DNA of 64,000 nucleotides from assembly GCA_023374025.1 (NCBI GenBank), contig SIJG01000007.1, positions 2,670,636 to 2,734,635 on the forward strand, given 5' to 3'. Position 1 is the stretch's first letter, and each line of letters opens with the position of its first letter. The notes under the pieces are model-generated. The model ran no database searches. It was not told the origin of the DNA and saw nothing but the letters and a program-made list of their open reading frames with translations. Source of the stretch: Heterodera schachtii. Its lineage: Eukaryota; Nematoda; Chromadorea; Rhabditida; Heteroderidae. The position numbers and the translations under genes were made by a program. Positions 46,760 through 57,165 of the stretch are shown piece after piece.

Positions 46760-47104
46760 TCAGCGAAGGGTCCGAAGGTACTTACGAAGATTTGAAATAG
46801 TCGAAGGGAAGGGGTATTCGATCACAAAATTGTCATAAAGGGGGCTATCTTGAATTCTCTCGGCCCCGGTCATGTTAGTTCGAAGGTTCATCCATCGGTC
46901 AGAATTGTCATTAAGCACGGTTAAAACTGATTGAACATCGGAAACATGATCATTTAAGGATTGGATACAAGAACGAATTGTTAGAAGAAAAACAGAATCG
47001 GGCTGATTATTACGTGCGGGGATGGGAAATTGTCGGTCGTCCGAGAGAAGCTCTTCGGCTTCAATATAAGCCAATTTAAGTTGCGCGCGGAAATGGGCAG
47101 ACAT
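46760..47104 (-). CDS. BEL/Pao 5' gag frame, 114 codons
   Basis: Begins with ATG (MSAHFRAQLKLAYIEAEELL) about 130 bp inside the 5' LTR and ends 14 bases before the first listed codon of gag-pol, in a different frame (+1 needed). It looks like the N-terminal helical part of gag. The gag-pol frame is open upstream across the end of this one, so a +1 frameshift is possible. A GTAAGTA donor-like word near 46780 is a second route. Confidence 0.65.
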   Translation of the reverse strand: MSAHFRAQLKLAYIEAEELLSDDRQFPIPARNNQPDSVFLLTIRSCIQSLNDHVSDVQSVLTVLNDNSDRWMNLRTNMTGAERIQDSPLYDNFVIEYPFPSTISNLRKYLRTLR

Positions 47105-47235
47105 GAATACAAATAAGTGAAAAGCGAATTACAAAAGAAATTGAAAAAAGGCAATTAGAGAACAAAGTGAAAAAATCAATGGGGTACAATTAGACAAAAA
47201 AAAAGGGGGGGAAATGGGAGGTTTCCCGGCCGTTG

Positions 47236-47649
47236 TGTCGGAAATTGGCCAAATGAGGGTTGAGCCAATTCCGAATTAAAACCAAATTAAGACAAAACCA
47301 AAAAGACAAACGAATTCCAAGCAAAAGACCACTTTCAAAATCTCTTTATTTTCACCAATTACGTCCAAGGGAAAAGCGATGAATCAAAGGCGAAAAAATG
47401 CTATGTGAAAGCAAAAGGCGAGCGAACGGCGAAGCAAAAAGGGGGGGAAAGTCCGCAAGGGAAAAGAATGGCAAAGGCAAGAACAAAAAACGCAGGAAAA
47501 TCAAAGTCTTTTATGGCCAGTCGGCCGTCGGGAACGAAGCGGTGTAATGAAGCGAAGAGGGGGGGGGGGGGATAAATGTAAAATAAAGGAAATTTATTTG
47601 TCGGGGGAACGGAAGGGAGGAAATACAAATTATTTCGCAAATCGCGACA
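47236..47649 (-). repeat. BEL/Pao LTR (5' LTR relative to coding strand)
   Basis: 414 bp, TG...CA on the plus strand, matching 39463-39879. It should carry the promoter for the minus-strand transcript. A G-run near 47560 differs in length between the LTRs. Confidence 0.92.
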
Positions 47650-48035
47650 TTGCGGTTTCCCGCTGCGGGATTGGTACTGAAAACTTTTGCGGGACGGGAT
47701 CCCGCATGTATAAATCCCGCAATCCCGCATTTAAAATATGCGGGATCCCGCGCGAGATTGCGGGATTTTTGAAATTTCGAAAAATTTCTAAATAAATTTT
47801 TAAAACTTCCAAAAACTAAAATACAGGGCCATTTTAAAAAAGAATTTTTTTTAGAGGATGGCGGCATATGTTGAAAGGGGTTAATGGGTTGATCAAGATT
47901 TTTAAGGGTCAGAGGGTTGAAAGAGATAGGCGGTCAAATTATTATGGGATCAATCCATAAGTTTAACGGTTTTAAGTTGCTTTTTAAATCGTTTTTTGCG
48001 GCGCACTTTTCAAAATCTTTTTGGAAACAAGGGGT

Positions 48036-48061
48036 CCGGCGGTGCCGATAGGCGCCGCCGG
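48036..48061. repeat. Dispersed 26-bp GC hairpin module
   Basis: CCGGCGGTGCC, loop GATA, GGCGCCGCCGG: an 11-bp stem with one T-G wobble. It is identical to 54643-54668 although the two lie in different transposon families. Confidence 0.85.
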
Positions 48062-48850
48062 GAAATTTTTTGAAAATTCTAGGTGAAATTTGAGATAAAA
48101 ATGGTCTTAATATGATTGAATTTATTATAAAATTTATTTAAAATTTTTGGCATTCTGTCCTTTAAAATTTCAAAAAATCAATGAAATCCCGCAGAATCCC
48201 GCACAAAAAGTCAAATTTGCGGATCCCGCTGCGGGATTTGAACTCAAAATTTTGCGGGACGGGATCCCGCAGGTATAAATCCCGCAAATCCCGCATTTTC
48301 CAAAAAATGCGGGATTGCGGACTGGGATCCCGCAAAATCCCGCGCGGGGCTCTAATCATTAGCTGAATTTATGCATTCTCTCATTTATTTTTTCTGCTTT
48401 ATCCCTCACGGCGGGCGATACATATTTTTCCCGCCAAAATAAATAATTAAAAAATTACTGAAATTTTAAAATCAACATTGATAATAAGTTGTTGGCAAAA
48501 CATATGTTGAGATTAAATAAAAATTAAACGTCAATTTCGGGGAAAAGATTTATATGTGCCAAACACACTCAAAAAATTGCTAAAAAGTCCAAAAAACTAA
48601 ATATTTGCAAAAATATTACGTAAATCTTTTTCTCGCTCTCTAAGATTGACTTATTTTTGTAATTTTCTTCTTTAAAATTCAAATAAAAAGTGAAAAAATA
48701 TTTAAAAAAATGCAACAAAAAAAAATCAAAATTTTTAAAAAAGTCGCCAAAATATGTGCTAAAAAACTAAAATTTCAAAATTATTTATATTAGCCAAAAT
48801 CCAAATTTTTTTGTTTTTGTTTTTTATACGTTAAAAGTTGTTGATAATTG

Positions 48851-49343
48851 GGTACTTTTCTAGTTTAAGGGGCAGATTTCACATACATTTTCAAATGCCT
48901 ATAAATGCGTTTTAGAAATTAATGAAAATAAGTTTTAAGAGGTTTTTGGGGTCGCCAATCACGAATACATCACACATTTTTGCCAATTCCGAACCCCTGA
49001 CCCGAACTCGAACAAAAATAAAATTAGAAAAATTGTATGTATGATATATTCATTGGCATCTTGCCCATAAGGGTAACCTTGGTACAGGAAGCATAAAATT
49101 CTAAATTTGTATGGATGGTATCCTCATGGGCATCTTGCCCATGAGGGTATTATTGGTACATGGAGCCTGTTAATTTGTTGTCCCCGTACAGCTCATGTAG
49201 TGAACGATAGAGCTGATCTGAGCCCGGATTCGTGATCAGCGACCCAAAAAACCCATTAAAACTTATTTTGATTAATTTATAAAACACATTTATAGGCATT
49301 TGAAAATGTATGTGAAATCTGCCCCTTAAACTAGAAAAGTACC
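48851..49343. mobile_element. Foldback MITE, about 100-bp arms, 8-bp TSD
   Basis: Arms begin GGTACTTTTCTAGTTTAAGG and are close reverse complements for about 100 bp. The direct duplication GATAATTG (48843-48850 and 49344-49351) flanks them. Between the arms, a 60-bp unit containing CATCTTGCCCAT.AGGGTA is repeated twice. A related sequence starts near 63890 at the window end. It sits in the outer shell of the nest. Confidence 0.8.
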
Positions 49344-50070
49344 GATAATTGAAAAAAAATAAACAAATATATTTTTAAAGAGAAAATGGTGTTGATTTGC
49401 CTTTCTCTACCTGCAATTCAGTGCCAATATGGCCAAATTGGGGTGAGTACGGCTCAATTTCTTTTGGCATTTTTGCAATTTTCAATGCAGCGATAATACT
49501 TAGGCCAACGTTTGCGAAACAATCCATAATTTTTTTGCCGATCAGTGTCTTTGAAACAAAATTAAGCAAATTGAATTTTAATTTCTTATTTTATAATTGG
49601 AAAAAATTTGAATTTTAAAAGAAACTCTGACATAATTATTCAATATTTTTTTTTGAAATTTTAATCTTTTTGTACAAAAACCTTCAAAATTTGGTGTTTT
49701 TAAACAAATCCATTAAGAATTTCAGAATTTTGAATGGCGATGACTTTTGGCACATTCAAAAAAGTTTTTTTGGCATCATAAATTTCCCAAAAAATCTTAA
49801 GAAATTTTTCACCGAAAAATTTTTTGAAAAAAAATATTAAAAATTTTTCATTATCTAGCCTGATTTGAAAAAATTCTAGCCTAATTGCAAAAACTTTATT
49901 CAGCAAATTAAAGGGAACAAAAAAAACAATTTTTTGTTTTTTCCTGGAAATTCAGTAAATTACGACTGTATTCAGTAACACCCACACCCAGTTTTTCAAA
50001 AAGAAAAAAACTTTAAAACAATTTTGAATTTTTTTGAAACTTTTGAAAAAGTTTTTAATTTTTTTGATGC

Positions 50071-50208
50071 GACCTTTTGTCTCGGTGACGTTTTGCCCCG
50101 GTGAGGTTTTGTCCCGGTGACGTTTGACGTTTTATCACGGTGACGTTTTGTCACGGTGACGTTTTGTCACGGTGACGTTTTGTCACGGTGACGTTTTGTC
50201 TTGGCTGG
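50071..50208. repeat. 16-bp tandem repeat GACGTTTTGTCACGGT
   Basis: About eight units, the first few degenerate, in the exon 6-7 intron of family-2 copy B. Each carries GTGACG, close to a CREB/ATF half site. Copy A lacks it. No function is shown. Confidence 0.8.
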
Positions 50209-53200
50209 TGATCTTTTTTTATTTACCTGTTCTTCAAGGTCGATGATAATCCGTTTAAAGTCCTCAATCAATTTGTGAAATTGTTTTTTCATATAATGCC
50301 ATCGTCCACCCATAATTTGCCGTTCACCCATCGTTCGAACACTGCCAAAATTGGATGATGGCGTTCCATGATTTTATTGACATGTTCGCACATTTCCCAT
50401 TTGTCATTTAACTCGTCCCATACCCAAAAAAATAAAAATAATTTGTAAAAATTAATTTATCTCATAAAAAGGGCCCATCTTTATACAGAGGGGCTGCCAT
50501 ATGAAAATTTTTAAACTCAGCATTTGGGGGGTCAAAAATCTGCATTTTGAAAAAAATTTATTTAAGTGCAAAAAAAGTCAAAAAAAATTTTTTTTTTTTT
50601 TTTGCGGCATGCTTTTTCCAAGAAAAATTTTTTGGGAATAGGCGCCGCCGGGAAAAATTTTTTGAAAATTGGAATGCAATTTGTTAACACATTTTTATTT
50701 TACTTGACGAGATTACAAGAAACAGTAAAATAATTTTTTCAACACACTTTTAAACATATAAAATCTAACGGCTTCAATTTTTTGAAAATTTCGAAACGAT
50801 TGGGTAACTTTTGTGTGGCAAAATTCAAGGGTACGAAATTTTTTTTCTTTCAAAAATCCGAATTTGAATTTTCAAATTTTATAGGAGTGAAGGGGGCGGG
50901 GGACTGATGGGCCACTTCATGCCATTTCCTTGAGCCATTAAAAGTCTTTCAAATAATAAATGATTTAGTTACAATAAATAATAATAAAATTTATGGTGTT
51001 AAAACTCGCTCGCGCCCAGACGGCTGCGCCCAAATGGCCCAGTGTCACTTTTGCAAAATCGAGTGAATAATGTGGCACGGGCATATGGGTAACTGTTCGA
51101 GTTTCATAACGTAATTGCGTTGGGGGAGGGGCTGATGGCTACTTCATGACCAATGAATTTTACCATGGTGTTGGCCACTTCATGCCCAATGCAATTTTCC
51201 GAGTCGTCGTCATTGGCCAAATCTGTTGGGCAACAAAATTCGTAAAGCTCTGGCAGTACGGTCATGGCAAACTGTGAACGGGTGTTCAACTTTTTGGCCA
51301 CTTTTTGCAGCTCAATGCTGAACATCTGCAACACCTTTTCCTCATCGATTTGCCATGTTTCTTCGTTGGCATCGTGCCAAAGGAAATAATTCAAATATGC
51401 CTTGCCCATAAACAAATCAATGCGGTCAATTTTGGCACCGGTTTGCCAACGTAGAAAAAAATAGGCCAAATATTTGAATTTGTCTGTGCCATGGTAATGC
51501 ACGTCACAGTGATCATTCACATCGGTGCGATTTTTATTGCCTAAAAAATGGTCAAAATATTTATGATTTATAGCGCCTAAAAGCGCCCAAAATTTTTAAT
51601 AAAAAAAATTTCATACTTATTATTTGCTTATTTCCGTTGAGAATGTCAAGATTTTTTTTTGAAAAACTAAAATTTGTTATTTTTTTCTTGACCAAAATTA
51701 AAGGTTTTAACTTTTTCATTTATTTTTTTTTTGGAAAATTATATTCCAAATTTGTTATTTTTCTGTGTCAATTATTTAAATGGAAATTTTGATTGTTTGT
51801 GCTAAGAGTAGGTCCGCTCCCTTAATCTTCACCTTTTTTTCCAGTTTTAGCATCAATTCTCTGAACTATTTGCTGTTGCGGAGAATATTTGTCAGGGTCA
51901 ATTTCGTCTTTATATAATCGCTTAATTAAAATGCCAATTAAAAAAAACATTGGTGCCGAAGATGAAAGACTATAATTGGACAGATGGGCATATATCGGAA
52001 TGAGTTATAAGGGCTATAAATTATATGGACTAAACAACACCAAATATGGACATAAAATATGGATTTAAAATGCCCGAAATATAAACTAAATAAAAAGTTT
52101 GCCCAATATGGACTAAAATACTGCCAAAATATAAAAAGGCACATAAAATGACTATAATTTTTTTGTGTTTGATTAGGGTTGCTGCCTAGGTACAGGGATG
52201 GATGGGCCAAATCGAAAAATAAAATGCGAAACCCGAAATTCCAAAAAACGCTAAATTGCGAAACGCGAAAGCGAATTTTTTTTTCAGCATTTTGGGTCAA
52301 AAATCATCATAAAAATTGGAATTGTTGACCATTTTAAACAGATTTTCACTGAAAATCAGCCAACCTCCAAAAGATTTTGTACTTTGCAAAAAAAAAAAAA
52401 ATTTTTGAAATTTTCTCAGCCATCTCTCAGATAAATTTGGTAATTTGCTCTCCGATCCCCGATCTTTCTTTCCCGGCCGAAGATCGGGAAGGAACCCTAA
52501 TTTGTTTATCCCCAATTTTTATTGTGCAAATGGCAATAAAAATTCGGCACTAATTTAAAATTAAATTTTAAACATTTACGTTAAATTGATCCATCGGGAA
52601 CACGTGGATGTTCAAGGTGTGCTTAATGTCGCAAAACGAAGTGCCATAAAACACAATATTTTGCGGATCAATTAAGCCATCTTCGCCCGTTATAAAATGT
52701 TCAAATCGGTCAAAGCATTCCTTTGAACTGAAAATTTTTTTGAACATTTAAGCGTGATTTTAATCGATAGTGGATTTTGAAACCATTCTAATTCGTTAAA
52801 ACAATTAAAATCTAATTTTAAAAACAAATTTTGTTGTAATAGGTATTATTATAGAAAATGCAAAATTTTATAGAAAAACTTCAAAATTTCGACTTTTTCG
52901 CAGTTTTCACGTATACCTTTTTTGGTAATTGTCTAATCGCGAAGCAATAGCTTAGAAAAAGCTTCTAAACATAAAAATGTTGGATTTGAATTACAAAGAA
53001 AAAAGCTATAGAAAGTTATAGTGGAAAAACATGCTGGGGCCGAACCGTGGGTGCCGAATCGTGACGGCCTAACGGACAAATGAGGTAAACCGACACCGAT
53101 ACATAAAATACTTTGTTTTTTTTATCTACTTAATTCTCGATGCCCATTTACTCACGAGCTCCTCGATTTCAACGCTTATTAATTTTAATTTTTAATTATA

Positions 53201-53739
53201 ATTATAATTACTCGTCATGTAATGCTTCTTCAGTGAGAAATGATTGGTTGTTCATTTTGATAAAAATATCATCATCACAATAAGCTGGTTTCTTTTTCTT
53301 TATTTTATCCCAAACAGCAATTTTGTAGCGCCCCGGGGGGATTACCTGGAGGATTTTTTTTAATTTATTTTCATTTTTTATGGTTATGACAGGCATCGCC
53401 GTCAAAAAAAAAACCATTTTTAACAGAATTTCACGTGAAAATTTCTATTTTAGTTGAATTTTTTGGAAAATTTGGGTGAAGGAAACCTTGGAGGGGAGCA
53501 AAATAAAGAAAATCGAAAATTTTTGGTACTAAAAAATAGAAAGGGACTCGAAATTAAAATTTTCTCGAGAATTTAGCGCTGCAAGCCATAAAATTTGTAA
53601 ATTTGTCGGTTCGCTTATAAGTATTTTAGCTCACCTTTCCGATTCCTTTGTCCTTTTTGCTCACTATCACAACATTACTCTCGAGCAATGAATCCGAAAA
53701 AAGCCCAAAAGCAATTGCCAATTGAAGCAAATAAATCAT

Positions 53740-54420
53740 GCGAAAGAATTTTCAAATTCTCTAAAAAATAATTTAGCGGTAATTTTACAGTTTTTTAAAT
53801 TACAGTATCTCTCCGACCAACAACACCCTTTCGGTGAAAGAAGTCGAGAGTGATTCGGGGAAGGTCGGGATTTCGTTTATTAGAGGGACAAATCTTTTAA
53901 GAAAATACTAGAAAAATGATTTTTGTTTTTTTTTTTTTGCTAAGCAAATGTAGCCAAAATGCCTCCTTATTTCTAAGATTGTCCTTATTTTTTCGAGTGT
54001 TGGACAAACTTCAATAAAGAAATTTGACCAAATTCATGCAACTTACAATAAATTGTGGAATTCTTCAAATTTTGAAATGAAATTATTTTCACATTATTTT
54101 AAATCTTACCAATTTACCAGGTAATTAAGCTCGGAAACTTTATTATAATTTGTTGAAATAAATTTTATATTAATTTTATTGAAAGGTTTAATATAGAAAA
54201 GTAAAAATATTATAATTTTAATATTAATTCTTATGCGTAAACTAGTATTATACATTTTTTGTAAAAATTATAATAATAAAAATGAAATTTTATTCGCTAT
54301 TGTTGAAGAAATAAAAATTGATATAATCAATAACAATGCATTTTAACTCATACAGATGAAATCGTAAAATTGCAAATAAAATTGTAAAAATATGTATAAA
54401 AAAAAAGTTTGGCAACCTAT
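53740..54420. other. Upstream region of family-2 copy B, shared with copy A
   Basis: No gene is supported. Bases to about 54360 match the upstream region of copy A (16570-17150), including the damaged form of the pre-ATG hairpin and GAAGGTCGGGATTTC near 53860. Copy E starts on the opposite strand 1.26 kb away from the copy B ATG, so this is the intergenic space of a head-to-head gene pair. Confidence 0.5.
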
Positions 54421-54422
54421 CA

Positions 54423-54795
54423 AGGGCGTAGCCAGACCCTTGGCTTCGGAGGGGGCTTAAGTCAAAAACTCGATTTTTAGGGGTGTATTTTTCTTTTTTC
54501 AGTCAATTTTTACGGGTGTATTTTTAGTTTTTTGAAATCCCGAATTATGGGGTGTATTTTACAAAAATTTTAGTCGTTTTTGGCCACTATTTTTTGCCAT
54601 TTTTGTTCTCCATTTTTTCAAAAATATGGTAAAATGGTGGGTCCGGCGGTGCCGATAGGCGCCGCCGGGAAATTTTTGAGTATTTTAATGCAATTTTGTT
54701 AAGAAAATTGCTTAAAAATATCAAAAAATTTACTGAAAATTTTTACTTTTTTGGGTTTCGGAGGGGGGGGGGGGGGGGGGCCATAGCCCACCCCC
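54423..54795. mobile_element. CAAGGGCGTAG-type TIR element, damaged right end
   Basis: Left end CAAGGGCGTAGCCAGACCC and the internal hairpin at 54643-54668 match the 34497-34872 element. The right end shows the G/C runs and CCCCGCCTAC but lacks the last bases, and no target duplication is recognisable. Confidence 0.65.
54643..54668. repeat. Dispersed 26-bp GC hairpin module
   Basis: Same 26 bases as 48036-48061, here in the centre of the 54423-54795 element. Confidence 0.8.
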
Positions 54796-54900
54796 GCCTA
54801 CTAGGGGTGTATTTTTCTAATTATTCAAAAACAAATTACATTAAATTAAGGTTTTTAAATTATTCTTAAGAGCATTATTTTAAACCAAATTTTTGCTCTG

Positions 54901-54908
54901 TATATAAG
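54901..54908 (+). promoter_or_regulatory. TATA box of family-1 copy E
   Basis: TATATAAG, 91 bp before the copy E ATG, in the context TTTTTGCTCTG that also precedes copy D. A degenerate single satellite-type box (TTCTTAAGAGCATTATT) lies about 40 bp upstream; no array is present. Confidence 0.55.
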
Positions 54909-55736
54909 ACTATGATTTTCTATTTTTTTATTTTAATCATTATTTAATTATAAAAAAATAAAATTAAATTTATTTAAAGATAATTTAAGAAAAACATAAT
55001 GTTTTATTTTTTCTCTGTAATTTCTTTTATAATTATTGTTCATCCTTTTTTGATTCAAATTTCAAAAGCAAATTCAGTTATAAATGATTAATTAAAGAAT
55101 TAATAATCCATTTTAATTTATTAGGTTGACGACAAAATGCTAATTGCATTTATGAAAGGTCATCAAGAAACGCAATTGAGTGAATATTCAATGCAAAAAT
55201 ATAAGACATACCTTGGCATTGTATATGATATGAGAAAGAATATTTGGACATTTTGTACGAATATTGCGCAGAGAATACGTCGGAATTCTAACAGTGAAGC
55301 CAAAATTCGTATTTAAAGGAATATTTGGAACTGAAATTGACGGACCACTAATTTATGCGCTGAACTGTCTTGCCAGAATTTTTAATTTAAATACATGTGG
55401 AGTAAAAGTTATAAATATAAATTAAAATTATATTTAAATTCTTATTTTTATTATTTTGAACTAAAATTATTGAATTATGGGAGATTCAATTATGAATTAA
55501 AATTGGAAAATGAACTAAAAATGCCAATTAATGAAATGATTTTGCAATTGGCAATTGACACAGCGAATGAATGCCAAACAAATGAAAATTTAAACGGAAT
55601 AATTCGACCAATTTTTGACAAAAATTTGGAAGAAATGCTTAAAAAATTTGTTGAAAGAGCAAACGAATTTCAACATATACGAAATTTAGATTATTCTGTT
55701 AAGCTATGGTGTATTCTTTTATCATTCGATGATTCA

Positions 55737-57024
55737 TGCTCATATTCACAATGCTAACTATCCGCAGATAATTCGCTAGCTGCAGATAAATCCATATTCA
55801 CAATGATAGGGATAGGGTATCGGCTAGGGTATCTACAGATGAAAATCCTTAGCCTCCTCCCGAGGAGGATATTTGGTTAAAAGTGCCCTCTAAAAACCAA
55901 AAATTTATTTATTAAATTCTTCAAAATTAATTCAAATAACATAATTTTAATTTATAAAGATTCTAAAGTATTATTTTGATAAGTTCAAATAAATTTTGGA
56001 GTATGTTTAAAATTTCAAATTTTTTATGGAAACTTCAAAACTTTTTATGAAAATATTTGATTTTTTATTTTTAAATAACTGATTTTCTTATAACAAACAA
56101 AATCCATAGTAAATTTAACCAGTGAACATTTATTCGAAATCAATTTTTCTTTCACATTTTTGGGCCGAACATTTCTAAGATTCTTGGGCCGAAAAATATT
56201 GCTAATTTTATATTTTTACTTTTGTACCAAGACTTTTTACTGTCAAGTTTTGTCAAGTTTTAAGATGTATTCTGTTTTTCAGCGATTTTCTCCATGAATT
56301 TAAATAAAATCACAATTTTTAAAGCGCAGTTAATAGAGCAATTAATATTGTATAGTTTTTTTTTGTAGTCAAACTATTTATTTACCCAGTCTTTGCCCTT
56401 TTTGTTTTCTTTATAAAAATACATTTAATTTCTTTATTTTTGATGCTAAATAAAAAACAATTATTTAATAATTATTATTCTGGTTGGGAATTTTGGCACA
56501 AAAATCACGAATAGGCACCTAAAAGGGCAGAAAAAATCGAAAAAAGGCAAATAAAATTTCTTATAATACTTTTTAGGAAGCAAAATATGTAAAAACTTAA
56601 TTTTGGTTTATTTCAATTGTAAATGCAATTATTAAAATTTTTTATGAATAAGTAAATTTTAAACAAAAGTTTATCAAGAAAAAAAAATGTATTTTAGGGA
56701 AGTCATTTTTGAGAAAATTTTTCAATTCTTAGAGATGCATAGATATTGTTAGAAAACTAACAAACTACATTAGCCCCTAAAGGATCCGAACCCACAGACG
56801 CTTTTTCGTCCAAAGCACAAACCACTAGACAAAGAATACACTAACAAAGGGAAAAGTAGCGGCTTATCCGTATCTTTTGGATACGTAGCTGGGGATCGAA
56901 CTACCCCCTGCCGTATTCCGAGTTGGGAATACGGGTTTTGAGCTGTAGATTAATCGATCTGCAGCTACCATAGCTACAGCTAGGGATATGCGGATTTTTA
57001 ACCTTAGCATTGTGAATATGAGCA
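55737..57024. mobile_element. 1,288-bp TIR element with 3-bp TSD in exon 2 of copy E
   Basis: Perfect inverted ends TGCTCATATTCACAATGCTA at both borders, with TCA on each side (55734-55736 and 57025-57027). Copy F has GATGATTCAATGATATGG uninterrupted at this point, which proves the empty site. A 3-bp duplication with such TIRs suggests a PIF/Harbinger- or CMC-type element, without certainty. There is no transposase frame. Near the right end lie nested TACCATAGCTACAGCTAGGG words, and a tRNA-derived piece is at 56770-56845. Confidence 0.85.
56770..56845 (-). repeat. tRNA-derived sequence
   Basis: On the minus strand a TTGTCTAGTGG A-box-like word, a GACG/CGTC anticodon-type stem and GGGTTCGGATCCT, close to a B box, occur in tRNA order. 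The loop has six bases and the acceptor does not close, so it is a SINE or tRNA relic inside the 55737-57024 element. Confidence 0.4.
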
Positions 57025-57165
57025 TCAATGATATGGGTGAGTTTTAAATTTACATTTTTAATTTTTTGGCATTTTTAATTTCAAATATTTAGGTTGATGA
57101 CTATGTTTTTGTCCAATTTGTGAAAGGACATGGGCCAAATTTCAAAAATTTGATACTCTACAGTA

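Larger units (their letters stand above)
39463..47649 (-). mobile_element. Complete BEL/Pao LTR retrotransposon, 8.2 kb
   Basis: Two LTRs (39463-39879 and 47236-47649) begin TGTCGG and end GCGACA and are nearly identical, differing by a few substitutions and indels. TTGC lies directly on both outer sides (39459-39462 and 47650-47653), a likely short target duplication. Coding runs on the minus strand: a short 5' frame, a large gag-pol frame, then three overlapping short frames before the far LTR. The order protease, reverse transcriptase, RNase H, integrase identifies it as BEL/Pao. Near-identical LTRs indicate a recent insertion, the last event in this nest. Confidence 0.93.
39438..48354. 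mobile_element. Second hAT-like element (CCCGC family) nested in the first, itself carrying the BEL/Pao element
   Basis: Termini TAGAGC at the left and GCTCTA at the right are flanked by the direct 8-bp duplication ATCATTAG (39430-39437 and 48355-48362). After removing the retrotransposon, the remaining 0.7 kb is dense in GCGGGAT/ATCCCGC words and includes the GC hairpin module at 48036-48061. It has no coding capacity of its own. Confidence 0.8.
38800..49409. mobile_element. hAT-like TIR element inserted in exon 7 of family-2 copy B (outer shell of nest)
   Basis: Termini are TAGAGAAAGAC at the left and the complement of TAGAGAAAGGC at the right, flanked by the direct 8-bp duplication CCTGCAAT (38792-38799 and 49410-49417). 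Copy A exon 7 has no interruption here. Removing the element and one duplicate restores a continuous frame matching copy A (T-E-L-Q-E-I-C against A-E-L-H-Q-I-C). Excluding the nested element, the shell is about 1.7 kb with two further foldback elements in it and no transposase frame, so it is non-autonomous. Confidence 0.85.
37773..53739 (-). pseudogene. Family-2 copy B, exons 1-8, with frameshift and transposon-split exon 7
   Basis: Minus-strand exons are 53739-53635, 53345-53212, 52727-52580, 51920-51833, 51540-51164, about 50423-50227, 49548-49411 plus 38792-38350 (exon 7 in two pieces), and 38016-37773. Exons 1, 2 and 4 have the same lengths as in copy A. Exon 3 lacks three codons and exon 5 gains one. 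Exon 1 encodes the same leader (MIYLLQLAIAFGLFSDSLLE). Exon 6 has lost one base near 50295 (TTTATATG became TTATATG), which shifts the frame and brings a stop. Exon 7 is interrupted by a 10.6-kb nested insertion whose borders form GT and AG splice sites. With the shift this copy is probably a pseudogene, unless exon 6 is skipped (that would keep neither frame, 197 bp) or the missing base is an assembly error. Confidence 0.65.

Noticed and set aside
42451..46838. Plus-strand frames opposite gag-pol (for example 42986-43663)
   Set aside because: They are antisense shadows of the BEL/Pao polyprotein.
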